From the NCBI GenBank assembly GCA_029215795.1, contig JARDYH010000001.1, positions 403,533,154 through 403,597,153 of the forward strand: a stretch of 64,000 bases of DNA. Direction: 5' to 3'. Below are positions 10,908 through 21,809 of this stretch, one piece after another (the stretch's first letter is position 1; each line of letters starts with the position of its first letter). The notes below the pieces were generated by a model. That model was not told where the DNA came from. It saw only the letters and a program-made list of their open reading frames with translations, and did not search any database. Origin of the DNA: Anniella stebbinsi (lineage: Eukaryota; Chordata; Lepidosauria; Squamata; Anniellidae). The position numbers were made by a program, and so were the translations under genes.

Positions 10908-11298
10908 TAGAAGAACAAAGGTTGGCCCAAGCAGAAGGAGAGAAAACTCAAGGCAATCTCAAGAGTTCAGGAATGATTATTTTATCTAGCATCACCAATG
11001 AACGTGGCACTTTACAGCAACAGAAGCCAGGTCCTCATCCTGAGGAATGTGCGGTCTAAAGTTTGACAGTTGGGAGAAAGCAGAGGAATAAGAGAGGCAA
11101 TCAATCCATATGAGCAAAGGCAGTGAGTCATGCTTAGATTTTGTGGTGACTCCGGATGAAAGCTGGGATGGGTGGAGATGATGGCAGGAGCCCACCTCCA
11201 ACACGCAAGTGTATGGAGGAGGCATCTGATGCTTTTTTCCATGAGGCATCCATCTTATGCCACCTGTAACAAAGGTCCTCTCCTTGGACTCAGCAGGT
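10908..11298. other. Unrecognised sequence
   Basis: No element is recognised. Minus-strand frames at 10992-11249 and 11012-11242 lack recognisable motifs. Confidence 0.4.
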
Positions 11299-11299
11299 C

Positions 11300-11330
<31 letters not shown>

Positions 11331-11530
11331 ATTTATTTATTTATTTATTTATTTATAACCCGACTCTCCCTCCGGATCGAGGCAGGGAACGAAAATAAAT
11401 ATAAACACAAGAACCACAAAATAGATAAAATATTTTAAACAAATAAAAACTAATACATCATTAAAAATGTCTTAAAATTTAACTGGATAGGCCTGCCAGA
11501 AGAGATCATGCTGTAAGGTGGCCTCAGAGG
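11299..11530 (-). mobile_element. LINE 3' end with (ATT)n tail, antisense
   Basis: The minus strand encodes a terminal LFWQAYPVKF followed by a stop, then a 3' UTR with CCGACTC-type sequence, TTTATAAATAAAT and a (TTA)n tail (11300-11329). Related tails are at 31190, 33748 and 47363. I read this as an L2- or CR1-like LINE; the clade is uncertain. Confidence 0.7.
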
Positions 11531-11565
11531 TCGGCACTGCAGTGATGTAGAATGCCATCTCCTCC

Positions 11566-11641
11566 AACCTGGTACCCTCCAGATGTGTTAGACTGCAACT
11601 CCCACAATTCCCAGCCAGCATGGCCTTTGAAGAACACTGGT
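11566..11641. mobile_element. Foldback repeat, family C (half copy)
   Basis: Contains TCCAACCTGGTACCCTCCAG and the core AGACTGCAACTCCCACAATT followed by CCAGCATGGCC. The right arm is absent. Confidence 0.55.
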
Positions 11642-12335
11642 ATAATGCCTTGTGATTTAGAACCTCATGATGAGCCTGGTCTTCGACAGAGCTTCTGAGC
11701 GCTGTCATGTCTATGTCTTCTGTACAACTCCAGTATCATGTATGTTTCACTGCCCCCTCCCCCATACACACTTATTAGATGGTTAGGAAGAAAAGGTCAA
11801 TCAATCTTGAGGTAGGGCGATGCAATACAGCACTTGGACCTCCTCCCCCACTTGTCCCCTGATGGTTTATTTTCCAACAGTGCCAACTGTTTGATTTATG
11901 GGAGAATCAATCCACATTTGCCTCTTGGCCTTCCTTTTCAGCATGCTAAGGACTTTTCGTAGTATATGAGTGGCAACTGCTAGTTTGCAAAGTGAGCTGC
12001 TTCAGCTCATCCCCTGGAGTGGGGAAAAGTGACACCTAGGGCTATTTACAGTCCTCTCTCCCGAACAAATGTTTATTAGGCAGCCCTGCCTTCCATCAAT
12101 GTGGGGGTCCAACCCCCCAACAGCAGAATGAAATGGTACAATCCAAATAGGACTTTACACCTTTTTTCTGTTTGTGCCCACACCTGGAATAAAGAGGTGA
12201 GACATTTGTATTTGGGGCCACATTTTATTAATAATAACAAAGCAAATCGACAGCACAGCAGCTGTGGAGGAACTATCTGAGGCAGGAGTTGCCTTGTCTA
12301 GTTAAGGCTGGACCGCTTTCTCCTCACTTCTCAAT
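11642..12335. other. Unrecognised sequence
   Basis: No gene or repeat is recognised. Confidence 0.4.
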
Positions 12336-12339
12336 TTTC

Positions 12340-12695
12340 CAATCTTAAGTTCAGTTCATCCTGAACATTGAGAATTTCTGCATGAAAATGTGTAGACATA
12401 TTGGGGGTGCATTTCTCCTAATGTATTTTTATATGCAATTTTGCCTACTATGCACATTTTGAGGGAAGTAATTTTCCTAAGATAATGCATTTTAAGATAA
12501 TGTTGTTTTCATCAATAGACACATTTCCCCATTTGCACACATGCAGACAGGCACACACACTTCTGTCTGCATTTTTTGATTGGAGAATTCCATTGCAAAG
12601 TTTGGAAAAGTGCAGATTTTGAAGGATAACTGAATTTGGTTGGTTTGAAAGTGTGAGGCTAGGTCATTTCTTCCCCAATCCTAGTTAAGGGTCAT
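12340..12695. repeat. 'TAGGGATG' A/T-rich repeat family (family D)
   Basis: Words such as TTTTATATGCAATTTTGCC, GCACATTTTG and TTTGGAAAAGTGCAG recur in the other family D segments. The right end is near CCCCAATCCTAG. It has no coding capacity. Confidence 0.45.
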
Positions 12696-13180
12696 TTAGT
12701 GGTGCCTAAATTTGCACAAAGGCCTGTTGCATCCGACACATGGACACCTTGCCACATGGAGCAGTCAAGATGGGCATGAAGTTTTGTGTGCCTCCCATCC
12801 CCAGGAACTCGGGATGTGTGAAGCCGATTTTCCTTGCCTCTGGGAGAAATTGAGGCTCTTTACAGCCAAACTAACTTCCTGCTTGGACAGCTATAAAGAT
12901 CTTCTGCCTTGTTCATTTCTGCAACAGAAACACTGCCTGAGAAATCAATAGAGGCCTCGGAGGGATCCTGTAAATATGTTACGGTAAGAAATGAAGTGGG
13001 GGGGGGGGAACAAATGAGAGATGTAAACATTTTGTAAAACCGTAATGGAGAGCAAAGCCAACCTGTCAGTTGCCGCCCTAAAGGGAACAGATGTAGTCTC
13101 TTGAAAGTGACGATACATACCGAGATATGTGAACCTGGTTGGTGAAAGCTGGGAAATAGAAATGGGTGGTGGGTGTGGTG
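12696..13180. other. Unrecognised sequence with a G-run
   Basis: No gene is recognised. A G-run lies near 12999-13007. Confidence 0.4.
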
Positions 13181-13181
13181 A

Positions 13182-13260
13182 GGAGCGGCCCTATCAATAA
13201 GCAGAGTGAGGTGACTGCCTCAGGCAGAGGATGTAGAGGAGGGCAGTCGTTGGCCATTGA
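13182..13260 (-). mobile_element. Fragment of a GGCCGGCCC-ended hAT MITE (family I)
   Basis: GCGGCCCTATCAATAAGCAG followed by AGTGAGGTGACTGCCTCAGG matches the complement of the right end of the complete element at 46788-47044. Confidence 0.5.
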
Positions 13261-14435
13261 ATCTTCCTGGACAGGAAGGAGCGTCTGAGGGCTTCCTGTT
13301 CCAGTTGAGCCTTGTTTGAGCAACATGGTTCTCCTGAGCCCTGGCATCTACCTTCCTGGGTCATTCTTTGATCCTTCTTCCTGGCTGGTGTGTCTCTTCT
13401 AAGCATTCCTCTCATGCTCGCTACAAGTCATAAGGCTCCTAAAGTGGGCTTACAAGAATCAAGACTCAGACAGTCCCTCCCCTCAGGCTCACAATCTGAA
13501 AAGATAAGAGACACAAAGAAAGGGATGAAGAATGAGGAGGGGGAGGGAAGCATAAAGATGATGCTTGATTCAGTTGCCGCGATGGATGGGAATATATCGA
13601 CTGGACTCAGATTTGCACTGCATCTATTGCTCTTCTAGGCTGGCCTGTTCCTCTTCTCCTTCTTCTCATCTGCAGTTTCTCTTCTCCTTTTGAATTCAGG
13701 CCTAATAGGTGTCTTCTCCCAGCCCCTCAGGGAAAGATGTTTCCCCAGTTGGGGTAGGGATGGACCACAACTAGTTTGTCCCCTGGATAGACAGACAGAT
13801 ACACATCCTATTTTATTATTATAGATTTTTTTCTCTGTTCTCAGCCTTGAAGCAAAGGATACAATTACTGTCAGGCAAGAGAAATCTCAAGCCAGTAAAC
13901 TCTGGTCAACCTCATCTTCATCTGTTCCCAAAAGGCACTATGTGAGATGGTACATTTGTAGAATGTACTTGCAAGATCTGAATCCTTTCAAGTTATATAC
14001 AGCAATAAGGGACTGCAGCCGAAAGTGCAATTGGCATTATTTCAGCTATTTGTCTGAAAGCTCTTTTCATCTCTATTGACAAGATTTGATATTTTCTGTT
14101 TTGTTTTATCCTTTGTCTCCTTTAGATTTTGCGTGCGTGCAACAACGTCTGCTTTTATGGCATGTTTCATTTTGTTTCTCCTTCAGAATAACGTCAGGCC
14201 TGCTGTGGCTGACTTTTATTTGTGGCGATGAGCAAAGCCCAATAAAATGTCCAAGGTTCACTTTGAAGGGTGGATGAGATGATGGTCTCCATCTGGCAAG
14301 CAGTAACCTACATGAACGAGCGAGGTCTGCACAAAATATTCTAGTTTTGATATTTGCTTCAAGAATAGCCAAAAATGATTACAGGGAAATATCCACCATG
14401 GTGAATGTTCCCTTTCTGCTGATGTCATTTGGTGG
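13261..14435. other. Unique-looking noncoding sequence
   Basis: No repeat family is recognised. The 14080-14410 part has balanced composition and homeobox-like AT words (CCCAATAAAATG, GATATTTGC), so it may be constrained. The frames here lack recognisable domains. Confidence 0.35.
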
Positions 14436-14439
14436 CTGA

Positions 14440-14597
14440 GTGATATTTTATTTCTTTATTTATAACATTCATATACTGCCTTTTATCAATGAGTTCAGGG
14501 TGGTTTGCAAAAATTAAAAGTAAGTAAAATAACAATAAGCAATGCAAAGAAAACAAGTGGTCAATAAAAGCGCAAATTATACTCAAAGAGTTTAAAA
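14440..14597 (-). mobile_element. LINE 3' UTR tail, antisense
   Basis: TATTTCTTTATTTATAACATTC, then TACTGCC, then AGGGTGGTTTGCAAAAATTA, followed by A-rich sequence. This is the antisense of a squamate LINE 3' end similar to 39205-39250. Confidence 0.55.
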
Positions 14598-14683
14598 TGT
14601 ATAGGCTACAATCCTGTGCCTCCTTACTTGAATTCAATGGGTCTTGTTTCTGAAAGGACATGCATAGGGTTACACTGTAAAGT
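14598..14683. repeat. Short foldback repeat, 'CAATCCTATGCA' family (family F)
   Basis: GGCTACAATCCTGTGCCTCC, an interior TTCAATGGGTCTT, and a complementary end ATGCATAGGGTTACACTGTA. It resembles the copies at 51222 and 58177. Confidence 0.55.
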
Positions 14684-14860
14684 GGATTATGAGTGCTTTG
14701 TTCTTAAAATTCTAAGTTTGCATCCCTGTGTATTTAATCATATCAAGGCTGAATTAGGGTGGCCACACATTTTAGGCTCCTCCTCATCTTTAACAGCTGT
14801 AGGACTGGCAAGCACATCGTAGTTCTCCTCATCCTGGGAATAGCACCTCTCGAATGCAGA

Positions 14861-15003
14861 TGGTTGCAAATTTCAGTTCAGTTCATTTTTGAGAAGGGTT
14901 TACCAAAAATCCACACATTTCTTCATATCTGAGCTGGAAAGGACTTGAGATTTTAAAAACAAATGCAGCTGAAAGGAAAACGAACACGTTTGTCCATCCC
15001 TAT
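14861..15003. repeat. Family D repeat, partial
   Basis: Contains AATTTCAGTTCAGTTCATTT and ends TTTGTCCATCCCTAT, the family's terminal CATCCCTA. Confidence 0.5.
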
Positions 15004-15004
15004 T

Positions 15005-15470
15005 TATCACGTCCCTTGGCAGGTGACAATATGCATCTGGCCGGCCGGTGTTCAGATCAACAGGATGCAAGCCAAGCAGGGCTGGTTTTCAATGGCTATC
15101 ATCTCGGCCCCAGAACGCCTTCCAGCCATAGGTGGCGGCCATGCTTGGGGCTCCCCCTGCACACCCTCTCCAGAGAACAGTCACGCATCACTGCGAGGAG
15201 ACTTGAGAAATCGTCCATGAAGTAGCCCATCCCTCCAGAAAGATCTGCTTAACTGCAATATGTTTCTCCAGGCACTTGGCTGCTTCATCCCTCTGGGGGT
15301 TCATGAACTCCTTGTGGCCGGAGATTTATTGCTTTCTCAAGCTCTGGCCTTCCTACTACATTCCACCAAGGAGTTTCACCTCCCACCGCACCCTAGACAT
15401 CTCCATCTGTCTTTGCTTTTGATGTAGCTCTATCTCTCAATGCTGGCTTTGAACCAACATCTGGGAGATG
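15005..15470. other. Unique sequence with a frame-shifted minus-strand reading segment
   Basis: On the minus strand, 15325 down to about 15200 reads without a stop and contains HKEFMNPQRDEAAKCLEKHI. After a shift of frame near 15225 an open stretch continues to about 15090. I do not recognise the protein. It could be a decayed retropseudogene or chance. Confidence 0.2.
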
Positions 15471-15473
15471 GAT

Positions 15474-15506
<33 letters not shown>

Positions 15507-15507
15507 A
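15474..15507. repeat. (TTGC)n microsatellite
   Basis: About eight CTTG units. Confidence 0.95.
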
Positions 15508-15709
15508 CTGTCCTTCCTTCCTCCCCCTCCCTCCTCCTGGCAGAGTTAGAAGTTCATAATTAATCTGGAAGTGGAGAGGTGTAAGGAGCTCAAAGGAGTT
15601 GTTTTCCTAAATGTCAGCATAGGCGCAAAACCTTCCCAAGTTTTATTAAAGTATGCAAATCCAGAGAACACAGACATGCTGCTCCAGGGGTTTTCCTTCC
15701 CCTTCTACT

Positions 15710-15741
15710 GCTCCCTCCCTCCCTCCTTCCCTCCCTCCCTC
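15710..15741. repeat. (CCCT)n microsatellite
   Basis: An imperfect CCCT/CCTT run within a pyrimidine-rich stretch. Confidence 0.85.
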
Positions 15742-16300
15742 TAACCACCCCCCACCCTCCGCTCTGGTCATCAATGATAGAAAATTAGAGCTGCTTCTAA
15801 AGACGTCCAGCGTTCCTTGCCTCTAATGTCGTTTAATGCCCATGTGCACTTCTGCCTTTCTTGTCAATTTCAGGGAATCCGAATTTCGTGAAACCACATA
15901 TGGGTTTTAGGCGAAGGGTGCTTGTTTTTCAATCCATGCTCAGAACATGGTGGTACCAAATGTGCCAAGTGAGGGCCAAACTTAACTAGCGGTGGTGCCG
16001 GATTTGATATTTAGTTGGCTTGTTGGTTGAAACTTGTTTGTTCATAATGCTCACCTTTGTAGTGAGCTCCACCCTGTAGAAACTGGGCAGCCATTCCATT
16101 AAAAGAAATGATGTTGTCCTAGCAGAAACTAGGTTCTGAACTATGCACAAGAGAAGAATTCAACTGAAGTTATGCTTGCGCACATGCAGCTGTGCATAAC
16201 TCCTGTGCAACCTGCTGCACATTCCACTTGTGTAATGGGCAACCACTTCCACAACAGAAAGATTTGGTGGAACTCCGCTACAGCTATTTGATAGTGCCCA
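15742..16300. other. Unrecognised sequence
   Basis: No element is recognised. Confidence 0.35.
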
Positions 16301-16309
16301 ACGTTGGAG

Positions 16310-16433
16310 GGATTCTCTTTCCCCGCCACTTCTCCAAAGAAATCCAGTGATATGATTTCCTCCCCACCCACCCCATTTCTCTGCCCACAAATAGGGTGAA
16401 GAATTTTGATGGTCCATTTCTGCACATCCCTAG
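16310..16433 (-). repeat. Dispersed repeat shared with 35870-35992 (family H)
   Basis: TGATATGATTTCCTCC, then TCTGCCCACAAATAGGGTG, then GAATTTTGATGGTCCATTTC matches a block near 35870-35985. The minus-strand peptide ILHPICGQRN appears in frames at both loci. It ends GCACATCCCTAG, like family D. Confidence 0.55.
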
Positions 16434-16513
16434 TTAAAATCCTCTTTTTCCAGATTATGATCCCAGTCCAAAACATCGCCACTTTCTTGCCACCCCAGAG
16501 AGAGATGAGAGAT

Positions 16514-16577
16514 CCAACCCCCCAGAGAGCTTCAGCTATTGAGCAGTATAGAAATGTAATAAATAATTAAAATAAAT
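16514..16577 (+). mobile_element. L2-like LINE tail, very short
   Basis: CCCCCCAGAGAGCTTCAGC, then TATTGAGCAGTATAGAAATG and TAATAAATAATTAAAATAAA. This is the standard tail of the LINE copies at 34384, 39205 and 43696. Confidence 0.75.
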
Positions 16578-17535
16578 CCAGTTAAGGAGCTTTAGCATCT
16601 TATCCGGTTTGGCCCGAGGTGTCCTGGTGTGTTGCTTATATGCAAGAGGATAAATGCATCAATGGAATATTTCCTGCTCTTTAAGTGGGAACGTTTGTGT
16701 ATGTAAGTGGTTTTGTTGTTGTTGTTATTGCTCTACTCTTTTACACTTTTCTGCATAAAGGAAGATCCATCACTTTCTTTCCCAGTAATGATGTTGACCT
16801 GATTAAAATTTTTATTGGATTTTATGAAAATAATTTCATACCTTAACATTCCCTGGAGCCCTGGTGAGAGGAGGTGGGAAGGTGCAGGAAATGAGGAAAG
16901 TATATTAAGAGGAAGGAGGAAAGCAAAAAAAAATATTTTTATTTGATTCAGAAGTTATTTGGCTGAATGAATAATGCATTGGAAATGGCGGTGGTTTCAA
17001 AATTGCACTCTTGTGTCGACATGCAACGCTTGCTTGCACAAGGGCATTGGGTAAGCAATTCTCCCCTTGGGCGATTCCTGCCGTTATCAGACTTCCTTCT
17101 TGCAGATGGGCATGATCCAGCCACAGCTAAGCATTTAAATATTTCTCAGTAAAATAAATAGGACTTAACGTTGCTTAACTTAGCTGGATCAGGCCAGGAT
17201 CAGGCCTTATATCAATGGATAATAAGCCGTAGGAGATGTTTCATGCACTCATACAACCCATCCATGCCCACACACAAAAATGCAAGGCATGAACCCTATG
17301 CAAATGGTCACACCATCTATGAGGAACGGTCAGGATTGCACCCCATGGCCCTGAACCCTGTCGAGGCCCAACCCCTACATTTTGGAGATCTCCAGAGAAA
17401 CAGGTATTCACTGTACCACCTTGCAAAAAGTATACTTGATGAAAGGCTGAGCCATGTTGCTGTGTAATGTGCAAAACAAATTACAAGAGAAATGGAAATA
17501 TGACATCAATATGTATTCGTTTTTAACATGCTACA
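16578..17535. other. Mostly unique sequence with a small foldback at 17100-17190
   Basis: A (GTT)n-like run lies near 16711-16728. At 17100-17190, GATCCAGCCACAGCTAAGC and GCTTAACTTAGCTGGATC are inverted copies around an AT-rich centre, a short foldback repeat. The rest is unrecognised. Confidence 0.45.
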
Positions 17536-17538
17536 AGC

Positions 17539-18013
17539 GAATTGCTTTGACTTAAAGAAGAGATCCAAGAAGCCAAAGACAACAAAGGACCTTGTGGCAC
17601 CTTCAAGCAAGGGTGGGCAAAGGCAGGAAGTCAAGGGGGCCTTTTGGAGTGGGGCGGACAATGGCTGCACCTTTGCGGGTCACACAGACACACACACACA
17701 CCCTTCCCATGAGTGCAGAGGGGAATAATAACATAAAAAAATAAAGCAATGGCATTTGTAGTGCTGCAGAGGGTCCAGAGGGTCACAAATAGCTTGTCTG
17801 CAAGTGAATTTAACCCATCTCAGCACTCAACAGCACTACAGACACCACGGTTATGTAACCATATTCACCCAATTTCATGGGCCCTGGGAGGCTGAGGGGG
17901 CTGCATGCAGTTTTCAGGCTACAAGTTGCCCACCACTGCCTTGAAGAGTAATAAATCCATTATGGCAGAATACATTAGTTAGTCTTTAAAGTGACACAAG
18001 AGTCTTGGGTGCC
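17539..18013. repeat. Older amniote repeat, split by a hAT insertion
   Basis: The left part (17571-17607) carries AAAGGACCTTGTGGCACCTT. The right part (17947-18013) carries AGTAATAAATCCATTATGGC. These are adjoining parts of one dispersed repeat, also seen uninterrupted at 39985-40060. The interruption is the element at 17608-17938. Confidence 0.65.
17608..17938. mobile_element. hAT-type MITE, CAAGGGTGGGCAA ... TTGCCCACCACTG
   Basis: A 331-bp element with inverted ends of about 13 bp. Flanks CCTTCAAG (17600-17607) and CCTTGAAG (17939-17946) agree at 7 of 8, the hAT-type 8-bp duplication. It has no transposase and contains a short CA run near 17685-17700. It is nested in an older repeat. Confidence 0.8.
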
Positions 18014-18020
18014 ACAAAAC

Positions 18021-18368
18021 TAGAGATGTATGAGAAATTCATTTCAGTTCGTCTTTTACCGAAACTTACCGTCCAGAAATGAACCCAGATCCGTGTGCAA
18101 ACTGCAGTCAAAGTTTGTACATTTCCAAGCCCGCGATGTGATCCACAGAACAAATAAAAATTGTGTTCAAAAAATCTTTATGTTTTTCAAAATGCACACA
18201 AAACTGCTTTCCTCAATGTGCATTTGCTGTGCATGAAAATATGTACACATTTTTGTGCCCCCCCCCCCAAAAAAAGGTCTCAGTCTGATATGTAAAAGAC
18301 TCAGAATGAGCTTTTGGGCAGAATTTGGAAAACTTTAGTGAGCTCCAGTCTTGCTGATTTCCATATCC
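18021..18368. repeat. Family D repeat
   Basis: Left end TAGAGATGTATGAGAAATTC, then an A/T-rich body with GTGCATTTGCTGTGCATG and a C/A run at 18257-18277. It has no coding capacity. Confidence 0.5.
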
Positions 18369-18490
18369 ATACACTAGACGGACAGTGCTACCCGCCCCCC
18401 CCCCCCACGACCCGGAAGATGGTCTGTCTAAAAGCTAGGACTGGTCAGACAGCCAAGGAAGATTCTGGTAGATCTCAGTACCTGTTTGAT

Positions 18491-18891
18491 TAGGGTGACC
18501 AACTGTCAGGATTTCCCCGGATTTGTCCTGGTTTTTGTTCTATCCTGGGTGTCAGGGGGGATTTTCTGTAATTTTCTATAATGTCCTGGAAAGACAAGCT
18601 TTCCCCTTTAAGGCCACATTAGCGTGGTTGGAGGGAATGACGAGTTTTCTCCCACTGCTCCAATCAGGACCTTACAGGGGAAAGTATGTCATTCCTGGAC
18701 ATTATAGAAAAGGACCCGATTGGAGCAGTGGAGGGCGGGAATGACACACTTTCCCCTCCTCCGCTCCAATTGGGGCCTTTAAAGCAGTGGGGGTGAATGG
18801 CATGCTTTCTAGAGGCCCCGGAAAGCCACTTTCCCACCCCCCCACCCCACTGAGGGTCCTCTTTTTTGGTTTCCCAAATGTGGTCACCCTA
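18491..18891. mobile_element. hAT-type non-autonomous element, TAGGGTGACC ends
   Basis: A 401-bp element from TAGGGTGACCAACTG to TGTGGTCACCCTA. It is flanked by a perfect 8-bp direct repeat TGTTTGAT (18483-18490 and 18892-18899). The GC-richer interior differs from family A although the terminal 10 bp are nearly the same, so both could have used one transposase. No transposase frame is present. Confidence 0.9.
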
Positions 18892-18899
18892 TGTTTGAT

Positions 18900-19705
18900 G
18901 CTAACTCTGTTGTAGTAAAATCATATGCAGCTCTGTTGTAGTAAAACCATATGCAGCTAAGACCACTTCTCCTCATGTCCCTGGATTCTGGGTCCCATAT
19001 AGTCCCAAATTGAATCCCTGACATCTCTAGTGAAAAGAAACAGGTAGTAGTGAATGGGAAAGGTCTCTGCTTCAGGCCTTGGACAGCTCCTGCCAATCAG
19101 AGTGGATAACACCGGCCTAGGTAGACAAACAGCCTGACATGGGCATAATGCAGCTTCATGCACTCCTGTGTCCACAGTGAAGAATGGCTAGAGTGCAAAC
19201 GTGATCCCCAGCTCCTCCAAGTCACTGGAATCCTTTCAGGAGGGCATCTGACAGAACCCAGACACAACTGAAGTTGTCTGGTTGAAGATCTGTAGAACGG
19301 CACCGACAGGCCACCAAATCTTCACTTGGGGACCATGGACAGCTGGCTGGTCATGTGATACCGATTCCGCCTCGCGGTTTCCATTTGATTATCTCTAATA
19401 ATAGACAGATATAAATGTATCAGATACGTTCCGACCATTGCATCTCCGCACAAGCTGTTGGTGCAGCTGCCACAGGGATACTCCAAGACAGAGAATGGGC
19501 AAGGACTGCCCAGGAAAAACAATGTCTGGATTGGTAGGTGCTGTTCCACCCTGCACCAGTTGCAAGGTGGAGTCAGGTGGAGATTTTGAAGATGGAACAA
19601 GCACCAGCTAGATGGACCAGAATAGCAAAGCAAAAGCAGCGGCAGGTCCTGAGTTTGAATTCATATTCTTCACATTTAGCCTCCTCTAGATGTCCGGTCT
19701 TCTAG
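18900..19705. other. Unrecognised sequence
   Basis: No element is recognised. A TTGTAGTAAAACCATATGCAG-like unit is repeated in tandem about twice at 18910-18957. Minus-strand frames at 18957-19633 show no known domain. Confidence 0.35.
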
Positions 19706-19711
19706 TCTTTC

Positions 19712-19782
19712 CCAACCTGCACACTCCAGTTGTGAAGGACTACAACTTTCATCATCCCAAACCAGCATGTCCCAACCACTGT
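19712..19782. mobile_element. Foldback repeat, family C (half copy)
   Basis: TTTCCCAACCTGCACACTCC, then GGACTACAACTTTCATCATC and CCAGCATG. Only one arm is kept. Confidence 0.55.
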
Positions 19783-20810
19783 CTTGGACTGACTTAGGAG
19801 TTGTTAGAATCAAGAACCCGTGGCTCTGTGCTTGGCTGCCTTATGAGGTGAGTCACCAGGGAAGCTGATGAGAGTGTTCTGCAGGCACTCAGGGATTCCT
19901 GGGTACTGCAATGACTCCGCCCACCCAGGCAGGTGATTGGCCATCCTCCATCCTTTCCATTCCCCCTTTGCTCCGAATGCCTCGTGAGCCTTCCTCTGAC
20001 AAAGGCCTTTGGTCTGACCCGAGTCTCACCGGGCATTTTTTACTTGTGGCCACAGACACCTGAATAACAGTAATAAAGAAATAAAAACATTCCCCATGTT
20101 AGTTCTGAACGGTGAAGAAGAATTTTTCGTGTCACTTTTGTGGGAAAACTACACTCCAGCAGGAGGATAATCCTTTCCAAATTGCTACTTTGGTGGATTT
20201 TGGCCCAGAAAAGTGGCAATTTTAAAGAACATGTGCTGCTCTTGTCTAACGGAGCTGGCTCCCTTGCCTCTTGCTGCTTTGTTCTACAGAAAGGCAGCTT
20301 CCTTCCAGCTGTATCACAAGTTTTTGATGTATTCTTAATACTTGTTCCTGATGGAGAACTTGAGGTGAGTTTGAAAGCTTGTTTTAAAAGTGTCAGTGGG
20401 TCAGAGGCAAACCCTGAAGGAAAAGAGACCCTGGGTTTGATTAGGGGTGTTGGAGGGATCCATTGGGGGAGATGTGAGGGGGGAGGTCACAGGCCCCCCC
20501 AGGCATTGGCTCGTTTCCCCACAAGCTTTCTCAATTTGATCTGCATTGAGTCCAGCCAACTCATGCCCTCTTCCTAGTAGCCACCCGCCTCACTTCCTTT
20601 GGTAGTGGTGGGTGGGGCCAAAGACAAAAAAGGGAATGGGGCCAGACTACTAGAAATACAAGCAGATGTTACCTTGACATCCTTACCGCCATTAATTAAG
20701 CTTTGGGAGAGGCATTTTAATCTTTTAGAAAAGAGGAAACACCTGCACAAAGGCTGGAACACCAGCAAATGATCAGTGTGTTGTACTTCAGTTTGAGAGA
20801 TTAAACAGAA
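19783..20810. other. Unrecognised sequence, partly LTR-like in composition
   Basis: Ends of an LTR are not resolvable. AATAAAG and AAATAAAAAC lie near 20073-20090. The + frame 20140-20577 (145 codons) shows no recognisable domain. Confidence 0.3.
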
Positions 20811-20819
20811 AGGAGGAAC

Positions 20820-21184
20820 AGCTGAGCCTGGGAGTGTTTGGGGGAGTGGCCCTTCATAGAACAGGCAGAAGCCAGCTGATGGCCAATGCAGCTGACAGCA
20901 ATTCCCAATCACCACCATCCCCATAAAAGACATGCCAGAACTCAGAAGTGACGCTGGACGCAACTATTGCTTTTGGTGCCTTGTCTCCGTCACTTGCATA
21001 CCGGTGCGTTGGTCTTGCCTGAACATATCCTGACCTTGAACCGGACCCTGACTACTCTTTGGCGCTTTCCTGAACCCAGTATTGTTTGACCTGGTTTCTG
21101 ATGGATACTTTGGCTTTTGACCACGGACTGTTTATTGACATTTTCCTCCTGCTTATCGAGTTTAACACCAGTGATTTACGACAC
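20820..21184 (+). mobile_element. Possible LTR fragment
   Basis: A TATA-like CCCATAAAAGACATG at about 20920 is followed by 260 bp of sequence rich in CCTGA, GACC and TTGACC words, ending near TTTACGACACA. This resembles the R-U5 part of squamate Gypsy-type LTRs, but no target duplication, 5' end or poly(A) signal was found. Confidence 0.3.
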
Positions 21185-21800
21185 AGTGGTTGCAGAAATG
21201 GCTGAGTCTGGGGGAAGGGAGCGTGGCCAACTGAGGAACCTTGGAGGGGCTGATTCTTAGGTTCTTCACTCCTAGTCTGGACGCACCCTACCTACATCAG
21301 GGAGGATTCCCAGACCTGCAACCTGTGATCCCTCTAACCAGAGACCGTCCCTCTGGCGCACTGGAGATATCCTTGTGCTTACTTCTGTTTGCCTTCCCAT
21401 CCTCAGCCAACACCTTTGTCCTCACCTGACCTCCTCCCTCCCTCCCCCTCCCCATCCTCTTGTTTTTGTTAAGTGCTCCTGGAATATTCCAGCGATAACT
21501 GACAGCTTTGACCAGAATGTGGCTGCAATTTCCATGGCTTTAATCTTTATGTTTCACCTGCTTTGCTCTTCCCCCTGTCAGAGCTGTCTTCGCGAGATAT
21601 GACGGGCCTGTAATTCAAAGGAAAGAAGGAAGGAACTGTGAGAGAACACATGGAGGAATCCAGAACTGAGCTCAGATCCAGGATAGGCGTCTGTTGGAGG
21701 GCCTTAGCAGGGGAGGCCCCACTGAAGCAACAAATCCATGTCAGGATGGTGCCACTTTAACTCTAGGTGGATGCTGAGATGATGGACTCATCTTTCATGA
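21185..21800. other. Unrecognised sequence
   Basis: No element is recognised. The pyrimidine-rich part at 21428-21455 is low complexity. Confidence 0.35.
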
Positions 21801-21809
21801 AAAAAAGAT

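Noticed and set aside
20820..21184. Complete LTR
   Set aside because: No TG start, poly(A) signal or target duplication could be found; kept only as a low-confidence fragment.
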